Shown: positions 6,757 to 10,319 of the stretch, piece after piece
Layout of the letters: each line of letters opens with the position of its first letter
Position numbering within the stretch: position 1 is the stretch's first letter
Assembly: GCA_002779665.1 (NCBI GenBank)
Contig: PEVZ01000016.1
Coordinates: 1-10,319 of the forward strand
DNA length: 10,319 nucleotides
Direction: 5' to 3'
DNA from: Candidatus Roizmanbacteria bacterium CG06_land_8_20_14_3_00_34_14
GTDB taxonomy: Bacteria > Patescibacteriota > Microgenomatia > UBA1406 > GWC2-37-13
Position numbers and translations under genes: made by a program
Notes under the pieces: generated by a model
Database searches by the model: none
What the model was told of the DNA's origin: nothing
What the model saw: only the letters and a program-made list of their open reading frames with translations

Positions 6757-7314
6757 TCATATTCGCTCTATCTGTTTCGCATCTTCCGGCCAAGATAAAT
6801 AACAACGACGGCACCAATCACGCCCATCAGGAAACCACCGACGACAGCGCCAACGATTCCCAAAACCACATCCATCATCGTCCCTTGACCGGAATTGGTC
6901 TTCATCAACACCGAGGCCATCCATCCGGCCAAGGCTCCAAAAATTATCCACCGTATTTTCGACTTCGGTCTTATTCGTCGGCTTCACCATTTGAAATAAG
7001 GCCACAATTCCGTAAGCCAAAACCGCATACACGGCCATGGCGATTAAAGTTGACCATTCCAAAATCATGCCTGATGCTCCGGATATTCCCAATATTCCGG
7101 CAAATGGGGAGGCAAAAGGACTGCTAATGGCATAGATGAAACTGGTAAACCCGCTGTAAGTATTGGCCCCTAGCAGTTTCAGTAAAACCCTGAAAGCTAA
7201 TACCACTTCGATAATGCCCAAGATGTACCAAATAACTTGGTAGGTCCGAAAAATGGCTTTTTTCGTCTGGTAATCCTTTTGGGAAGAACCGGTTTCGACT
7301 TGAGCCTGCATCAT
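6757..7314 (-). CDS. YggT-family membrane protein with a frameshifted C-terminus
   Basis: Read literally, the frame gives 185 aa. Residues 1 to about 118 form a normal YggT-type protein: a polar N-terminus, KAIFRTYQVIWYILGIIEVVLAFRV with a membrane helix at about 25-47, the short SSPFASPFAGILG segment at 64-76, and a second helix at about 85-108. After about residue 120 the translation turns into Arg-, Asp-, Cys- and Trp-rich sequence unlike any membrane protein. It overlaps in full the out-of-frame GlsB/YeaQ domain described separately. The literal C-terminus is therefore probably not native. The ATG (7314) overlaps the stop of the RHH gene by 4 nt; ATG 7311 is an alternative. YggT proteins are poorly understood inner-membrane proteins linked to envelope and osmotic stress or cell-division loci. 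Confidence 0.8.
   Translation of the reverse strand: MMQAQVETGSSQKDYQTKKAIFRTYQVIWYILGIIEVVLAFRVLLKLLGANTYSGFTSFIYAISSPFASPFAGILGISGASGMILEWSTLIAMAVYAVLAYGIVALFQMVKPTNKTEVENTVDNFWSLGRMDGLGVDEDQFRSRDDDGCGFGNRWRCRRWFPDGRDWCRRCYLSWPEDAKQIERI
6768..6983 (-). pseudogene. GlsB/YeaQ/YmgE-type domain in +1 frame relative to YggT
   Basis: The second minus-strand frame is open from 6983 to TAG 6770-6768. It encodes RWIIFGALAGWMASVLM, then about 13 mostly polar residues, then DVVLGIVGAVVGGFLMGVIGAVVVIYLGRK. This is the two-helix, glycine-rich pattern of the GlsB/YeaQ/YmgE (transglycosylase-associated) membrane family. Between the upstream TGA (6986-6984) and the conserved start of the domain there is no ATG, GTG or TTG. 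It therefore cannot be translated alone from a normal start upstream of its first helix. Removing one base in the A4 run read at 6959-6956, or one in the T5 run at 6943-6939, would join it in frame to YggT. It may be a decayed gene, an assembly error or a frameshift-expressed fusion. Confidence 0.72.
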
Positions 7315-7481
7315 ATTTTTTTCACTTTCTTAATAATTGTTACTGGAGGTAAATAACAAACCAAAGCCTTTTCAACCAAATTTGTTAAATTTATATCCTC
7401 CGCCACCGCTTGCGCCCGGGACTGTTTAACAATCGCCGGATTTAAAAAAAGAGTCACCCGTTGTTTTTTCTTAGTTGTCAT
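7311..7481 (-). CDS. Small ribbon-helix-helix (CopG-like) DNA-binding protein
   Basis: A 56-aa gene. KQRVTLFLNPAIVKQSRAQAVAEDINLTNLVEKALVCYL (6-44) has the ribbon-helix-helix layout: a strand at 7-13, helix A at about 15-28, a turn with INLT, and helix B at about 33-43. The tail is Lys-rich. It is likely a dimeric transcriptional regulator and probably represses its own promoter, which carries palindromes. Its TGA overlaps the YggT ATG (ATGA at 7314-7311), so RHH and YggT are co-translated. No toxin gene is adjacent, so calling it an antitoxin would be unsupported. No Shine-Dalgarno is present; -10 candidates lie just upstream of ATG 7481. Confidence 0.8.
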   Translation of the reverse strand: MTTKKKQRVTLFLNPAIVKQSRAQAVAEDINLTNLVEKALVCYLPPVTIIKKVKKI

Positions 7482-7488
7482 ACTTCAT

Positions 7489-7517
7489 ATAGTATAATTA
7501 ATTGTAGTACTTGTCAA
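7489..7517 (-). promoter_or_regulatory. Promoter of the RHH-YggT operon
   Basis: On the minus strand a perfect TTGACA -35 lies at 7517-7512. Two overlapping -10 candidates follow: TATACT at 7496-7491 (15-nt spacer, better hexamer) and TACTAT at 7494-7489 (17-nt spacer). Either predicts a start within a few bases of ATG 7481, so the message is leaderless or nearly so. The -35 overlaps that of the divergent lapA promoter. Confidence 0.6.
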
Positions 7518-7527
7518 GTATCAAGTA
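7508..7527. repeat. TACTTG/CAAGTA palindrome and repeat in the divergent promoter
   Basis: TACTTG (7508-7513), one central T, and CAAGTA (7515-7520) form a perfect 13-bp palindrome. A further direct CAAGTA follows at 7522-7527. The palindrome covers both -35 boxes. It is a natural operator candidate for the RHH protein encoded at 7481-7311. A second palindrome, CAGTATACTG, lies at 7531-7540 over the lapA -10. Confidence 0.5.
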
Positions 7528-7539
7528 ATCCAGTATACT
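7511..7539 (+). promoter_or_regulatory. Promoter of the lapA-nudix pair
   Basis: TTGTCA (7511-7516, 5/6), an exact 17-nt spacer and TATACT (7534-7539, 5/6). Only 7 nt separate the -10 from ATG 7547, so transcription should begin at or next to the A of the start codon: a clear leaderless design. The -10 is embedded in the perfect palindrome CAGTATACTG (7531-7540). Confidence 0.7.
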
Positions 7540-7546
7540 GTTAATC

Positions 7547-7894
7547 ATGCTTACACTTATCTTATTTTTAATTGTTGGCGCAGTCATGGTGTATCTGGCA
7601 CAAAACAATTTGGCACTGGTAACTCTGCGTTTAGGCGCCTATGCCTTTCCCAACATTCCTCTCTTTTATATTATTATTGGTTCTCTGTTGGCCGGGCTGG
7701 GTTTGGCTTGGCTTATCTATCTGGTTAATTCAATTTTTATTGCTTTTTCTATGCGCCGGAAGGATACCGCCATCAAAGATGGAAAAAACACGGTGGTTGA
7801 TTTAACCAAGCAGATTCACCAGCTGGAGTTAGAAAACGAACGGCTTAAAAATAACTCCACCGTTGTTGAACCACAGGACAAAAACGCCCTGTGA
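7547..7894 (+). CDS. LapA-domain (DUF1049) membrane protein
   Basis: A 115-aa protein with the LapA/DUF1049 layout: a first membrane helix at about 2-17, the conserved loop QNNLALVTLRLG (19-30), PLFYIIIGSLLAGLGLAWLIYLV (38-60) as the second helix, a basic SMRRK after it, and a short cytoplasmic coiled coil at about 83-104 (KQIHQLELENERLKN). In E. coli LapA (YciS) acts with LapB in lipopolysaccharide assembly control. LapA-like proteins also occur in bacteria without lipopolysaccharide, and no lapB is seen here, so the role is open. ATG 7547 lies 7 nt after a -10 box, with no Shine-Dalgarno. The TGA overlaps a GTG at 7891, the probable ancestral start of the Nudix gene. Confidence 0.82.
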   Translation: MLTLILFLIVGAVMVYLAQNNLALVTLRLGAYAFPNIPLFYIIIGSLLAGLGLAWLIYLVNSIFIAFSMRRKDTAIKDGKNTVVDLTKQIHQLELENERLKNNSTVVEPQDKNAL

Positions 7895-8303
7895 AATTTT
7901 TTTTAGCCAAACTCTGGAAACGATTAGGCCTGTCAAAAGGTGTCCAGTTATTTTTAATGAAAAAAAAGAAGTTTTGCTGTTTAAACATACGTATCGGCAG
8001 CACGCTTGGAGCCTACCCGGCGGTTATTTAAAATCCGGCGAACACCCAAAAGAAGCCCTCGAACGGGAGATAAAAGAAGAGTCCGGCCTAGTCGTCAGTG
8101 TTGATGAATCGCTCAAAACCAGAACTGATCGTGATAGCTCTCGTTTAGATATGTGTTATGTCGGTGTCTTTATCGGTGGCGAGTTTACTCCGAGCCATGA
8201 AGTGTCTGAATATGGGTTTTTCTCCCAAGACAAAATACCCCTCCTCAGGAGTAATCAGGTTTTCTTAATCGAAGCGGCTCGGCAACAAAAAATGGTTAAA
8301 TAA
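7863..8303 (+). CDS. Nudix hydrolase, probably 5'-disrupted
   Basis: The Nudix box is complete: counting from TTG 7863, G54-x5-E60-x7-R68-E69-I-x-E72-E73-x-G75, within SLPGGYLKSGEHPKEALEREIKEESG. These enzymes hydrolyse nucleoside diphosphates linked to another moiety, using divalent metal; the substrate is not predictable here. The conserved strand VIFNEKKEVLLFKHTYR (29-45) precedes it, and the C-terminal half (TRTDRDSSRLDMCYVGVFIGGEF) is normal. The start is the problem. The only in-frame starts are TTG 7863/7866, inside lapA, and their peptide does not look Nudix-like. In the next frame, GTG 7891 overlaps the lapA stop (GTGA) and encodes KFFLAKLWKRLGLSKGVQ, a plausible family N-terminus. 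The first core strand seems missing, so the gene may be non-functional. Confidence 0.72.
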   Translation: MLNHRTKTPCEIFFSQTLETIRPVKRCPVIFNEKKEVLLFKHTYRQHAWSLPGGYLKSGEHPKEALEREIKEESGLVVSVDESLKTRTDRDSSRLDMCYVGVFIGGEFTPSHEVSEYGFFSQDKIPLLRSNQVFLIEAARQQKMVK

Positions 8304-8450
8304 TTCAACTCCCCCCATTGAACACTTTAAGAACAAAATCAACATTATTACAGATTCAAAGGAACGAGCTAAATACTGTGCTTAATTTGTTTATTCAAAA
8401 CAGGGCAACTCCTTTCAACCATCTTTGATTAAAATATATAATCATAGTTA
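8304..8450. other. Gene-free spacer between nudix and the ATPase cassette
   Basis: An AT-rich 147-bp stretch without a credible gene. It has a C6 run (8310-8316 region) flanked by TTCAA (8304-8308) and TTGAA (8318-8322), a 5-bp inverted repeat too weak to be called a terminator. It marks the switch from CCGG-rich to CCGG-poor DNA. A 13-bp palindrome, CATAGTTACTATG, straddles its right end. Confidence 0.5.
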
Positions 8451-8455
8451 CTATG
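8443..8455. repeat. CATAGT-T-ACTATG palindrome at the cassette's 3' end
   Basis: A perfect 13-bp palindrome containing the stop codon of the 93-aa gene. On the minus strand it is followed by ATTATATATTTT, so it could act as a weak AT-rich terminator. The half-site ATAGT recurs three times around the promoter at the other end of the cassette (10225, 10246, 10256). Confidence 0.45.
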
Positions 8456-8732
8456 GTTCTAGATTTACATCATTGTCACCCATCCTTAATTTCTGAATTA
8501 CTGCAGTAGATGATCCAGTGTTCTCAAAAATAAGATCAAATTGGCCTGTATTGTGAGTGAAGCTATCAGGTTTAATGACTACTGCAGGAACGTTTTTGTT
8601 ATTTGTCACTTGTGTTTTTGAACTTCCCACAATGATATCTCCGCCTGCCAATATGCCGCAACCTGCATGGATGTAAGGAGAATTACTATGATTAGAGACC
8701 TGCCTATTTTTATTAATGTCAACACTTGCCAT
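8451..8732 (-). CDS. Unrecognised 93-aa protein linked to the AAA+ ATPase
   Basis: I do not recognise this protein. It has no signal peptide and no membrane helix. The first 20 residues are polar (Asn/Ser-rich). Then comes a glycine-rich stretch, HAGCGILAGGDIIVGSSKT (22-40). The second half alternates hydrophobic and polar residues (VPAVVIKPDSF, QFDLIFENTGSSTAVIQKLRMGD), suggesting a small beta-sandwich-like fold. One Cys (25) is present. The ATG lies 10 nt after the ATPase stop, with GGTGG three bases before it, so it is almost certainly expressed with the ATPase. It could be a substrate, inhibitor or effector of the ATPase; there is no direct evidence. Base composition matches the ATPase, not the rest of the window. 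Confidence 0.7.
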   Translation of the reverse strand: MASVDINKNRQVSNHSNSPYIHAGCGILAGGDIIVGSSKTQVTNNKNVPAVVIKPDSFTHNTGQFDLIFENTGSSTAVIQKLRMGDNDVNLEP

Positions 8733-8742
8733 TCTCCACCCA

Positions 8743-10200
8743 CTACATCAACAAAAAGTATTCAAGAGGTACTTTTACCACATTACCTTCAATGGCTAAT
8801 TCGGAGTTACAAATCACCAAACCATATTTACCACCAATCTTCTGAAGTGTCGCTTCAGCCTGACCAGTAGGCTTTTTACCATAGCCAACCTCAATAGCAA
8901 TCTTTCTTTCAGGCAAACTTAAAACAAAATCGGCTCCTCCAGCAGCACTATCATAAAAAATTGGTGATGACAGTTTTTGCGCAAACTCACGATATAAAAC
9001 TAAGGCAATAACATCCTCCATATACATGCCCTTGTGACTGAGAAATGCATTTTCACCTTCAACGATAGTCAATAAAGCATGACGAACCGCAGGGGTCATA
9101 AAATGATATTTAGAAGGCTTTCTAACTTTTTTGTAAGTTGAACCATATGGATACACCCTGATCAACACCTCAGCTTTTTCTAAAGCTTCTAACACATTAA
9201 CCAATGTCACTAGCGAAATCCCCTGAAGACCTTTCGCCAAACTAGTAATACTAACTTCTCCACTACCAGCGATCATCAGAAGAATGTTTTTAATAGCTGC
9301 CAAAGTTGCATTATCAAACTTGCCCAATTCCGGCAGGTCGCGTTCCACAACTCTGTCAATTTGTTGATTGGTTAGTGTGTAAACTCGCTGTTCATCTTTA
9401 ATTGTCAAGGCATATGGCATTGTTGAATAGCGTAAATAACGGTCAATTTCCAAGGTCTCAATTCCGAACCAATACTTCTTAACTTGAGACTGAAACTTTA
9501 AGAGCTGTGTGTAGCATTCATCGGCACTATTGCTGTACATCAAAGTTTGTTTGAGTGCTTCTTTCAAACCTTTGACTGGAAACTTTACTTGCACCGTTTT
9601 ATCTTTAAAAGAGTCATATCTGGTTTTAAGAAGCATGTACTCGGTAAAGTTCATTGGATAAAGCTTTTCGAAAACAACACGACGAGCAAGGTCTGTAGTC
9701 GACTGAAGAAACAATGCAGAAGAGCCAGTGCATACTACAAACACCCTCTTCGAACGGTCATAAAGAGTCTTGAGTACTGCCGTCCATTTTTTATCAAAAT
9801 GGATTTCGTCAATAAAGAGAAAAACGTCATGATCCAGTTTTTCAATAGCTACACCCGTAATCTTTTGGTACTCTTCTAAAACGGTATACAGATCTGATCC
9901 CAATTCGTTTACCACCTGGTCTGCCGAAACATACAGCATGTCCTTAGCAAAACGAGGAAAATATGTCAGATAAAGCTGTGCCAATAGAGTTGTTTTCCCC
10001 ACACCTCTTAATCCTGGCACACTCACTATTCTTACTTCCTTTTCCCCTGCAATAAAATCATTAATGAGCTTTTGCACCCGAATGTACATATTTCGAGTAA
10101 GGTATTTGTTGCCTTGTTCGTCCTGTGTGTAGGTTCGAAGCAAGGCAGGAGCTCTATTAAGCTGGTTTTGAAGGTAACGATTAACCTGAATATTGTTCAT
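8743..10200 (-). CDS. AAA+ ATPase of AAA_14/DUF4143 type with nuclease-like C-terminus
   Basis: A 485-aa protein, numbered from ATG 10200 (GTG 10212 is an in-frame alternative). The AAA_14 ATPase domain has Walker A GLRGVGKTT (63-71), Walker B VFLFIDEIHF (126-135, D131/E132), a sensor-1-like VVCTGSSALFL (155-165) and the family's DLARRVVFEKLYPMNFTEYML (170-190), with candidate arginine fingers R173/R174. A winged-helix-like region follows (about 297-356). The C-terminal DUF4143-like part has KYHFMTPAVRHAL, GMYMEDVIALVLYRE and GADFVLSLPERKIAIEVG (422-439). The last resembles a PD-(D/E)xK core (D424, E437), but Gly439 stands where Lys is expected. The biological role of this family is largely unknown. 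It is the first gene of a two-gene unit with the 93-aa protein, in DNA of different composition from the rest. Confidence 0.85.
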   Translation of the reverse strand: MNNIQVNRYLQNQLNRAPALLRTYTQDEQGNKYLTRNMYIRVQKLINDFIAGEKEVRIVSVPGLRGVGKTTLLAQLYLTYFPRFAKDMLYVSADQVVNELGSDLYTVLEEYQKITGVAIEKLDHDVFLFIDEIHFDKKWTAVLKTLYDRSKRVFVVCTGSSALFLQSTTDLARRVVFEKLYPMNFTEYMLLKTRYDSFKDKTVQVKFPVKGLKEALKQTLMYSNSADECYTQLLKFQSQVKKYWFGIETLEIDRYLRYSTMPYALTIKDEQRVYTLTNQQIDRVVERDLPELGKFDNATLAAIKNILLMIAGSGEVSITSLAKGLQGISLVTLVNVLEALEKAEVLIRVYPYGSTYKKVRKPSKYHFMTPAVRHALLTIVEGENAFLSHKGMYMEDVIALVLYREFAQKLSSPIFYDSAAGGADFVLSLPERKIAIEVGYGKKPTGQAEATLQKIGGKYGLVICNSELAIEGNVVKVPLEYFLLM

Positions 10201-10224
10201 ACTTTTCTTCACTAACTAACCATC

Positions 10225-10253
10225 ATAGTAACACCATTTACTGTTATAGTCAA
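10225..10253 (-). promoter_or_regulatory. Extended -10 promoter of the ATPase operon
   Basis: On the minus strand, TTGACT (10253-10248, 5/6), a 17-nt spacer, then TG-T-TACTAT with the -10 at 10230-10225 (4/6). Transcription should start near 10218, giving an 18-nt leader to ATG 10200, which contains a purine-rich GAAGAAAAG but no strong Shine-Dalgarno. Confidence 0.65.
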
Positions 10254-10260
10254 CTATAGT
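10245..10260. repeat. ATAGT inverted repeats over the ATPase -35 box
   Basis: TATAGT-CA-ACTATA (10245-10258) is an inverted repeat with 6-bp arms and a 2-bp centre that covers the -35 box. It overlaps a second perfect palindrome, ACTATAGT (10253-10260). Another ATAGT lies in the -10 (10225-10229). The arrangement fits a repressor site, perhaps autoregulation by the winged-helix-bearing ATPase or a factor outside the window. Confidence 0.5.
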
Positions 10261-10319
10261 AGAGAGGTTTTAGAAGGTGTTTTCCAGGCTAAAAACTCCC
10301 AAATCTCTGTTTGAACTAT

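Noticed and set aside
8304..8322. TTCAA-C-rich loop-TTGAA hairpin after the Nudix gene as a terminator
   Set aside because: The stem is only 5 bp, A/T-rich and not followed by a T-tract.
9547..9879. Plus-strand 110-codon frame inside the ATPase gene
   Set aside because: Antisense to the well-conserved ATPase domain (Walker B region); no homology and no start signals.
1..10319. tRNA, rRNA, CRISPR arrays, transposase genes or riboswitches
   Set aside because: No cloverleaf, no regularly spaced direct repeats and no transposase-like protein were found on reading both strands; only short operator-scale palindromes are present.

Overview
The window reads as ordinary bacterial chromosome with a foreign-looking block at the right end. 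The gene set is small single-domain proteins, tight ATGA/GTGA overlaps, a FemAB-type peptidoglycan transferase, a one-chain UvrD-type helicase/nuclease, a short RmuC, a YerC-type TrpR-like protein, and LapA, YggT, GlsB and DUF3096 membrane proteins. This suggests a Candidate Phyla Radiation (Patescibacteria) genome, possibly Microgenomates-like. That placement is an inference from gene content and style; no rRNA or marker gene is present.

Layout. 1-474 is the 3' part of a FemAB-like gene. It overlaps (ATGA) a 33-codon CDGSH-type mini-protein that lacks half of its iron-sulfur ligands. 581-1309 is a complete ribbon-helix-helix/PIN toxin-antitoxin pair with a strong promoter and palindromic operator candidates. 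1382-4890 (minus) is a two-gene operon: GNAT acetyltransferase, then a 990-aa UvrD helicase fused to a RecB/AddB-type nuclease with a four-cysteine Fe-S signature. 4941-5870 (minus) is rmuC, divergent by only 26 bp from a plus-strand pair: a small membrane protein and a TrpR/YerC-like regulator. 6589-7481 (minus) is a compact operon: a 56-aa RHH protein, a YggT protein, a GlsB/YeaQ domain that lies out of frame with YggT, and a 47-aa DUF3096 protein. It diverges from a plus-strand lapA-nudix pair (7547-8303) through a 65-bp region in which the two promoters share one palindromic -35 box. The Nudix gene seems damaged at its 5' end.

8451-10200 (minus) holds an AAA+ ATPase of the AAA_14/DUF4143 type followed 10 bp later by an unrecognised 93-aa protein. 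This block almost lacks the CCGG tetranucleotide that is abundant everywhere else in the window, and ATAGT half-sites occur at both of its ends. It is the best candidate for a newly acquired, undescribed two-gene system.

How it works together. Several genes at the head of transcription units (antitoxin, GNAT, rmuC, RHH, lapA) have a promoter -10 box only 5-13 nt before the start codon and no Shine-Dalgarno sequence, which predicts leaderless mRNAs. Downstream genes are joined by 4-nt stop/start overlaps or, for DUF3096, by a canonical GGAGGTGA. DNA maintenance (helicase-nuclease, RmuC), envelope functions (FemAB, YggT, GlsB, LapA, DUF3096) and a toxin-antitoxin module share this stretch without an evident common pathway.
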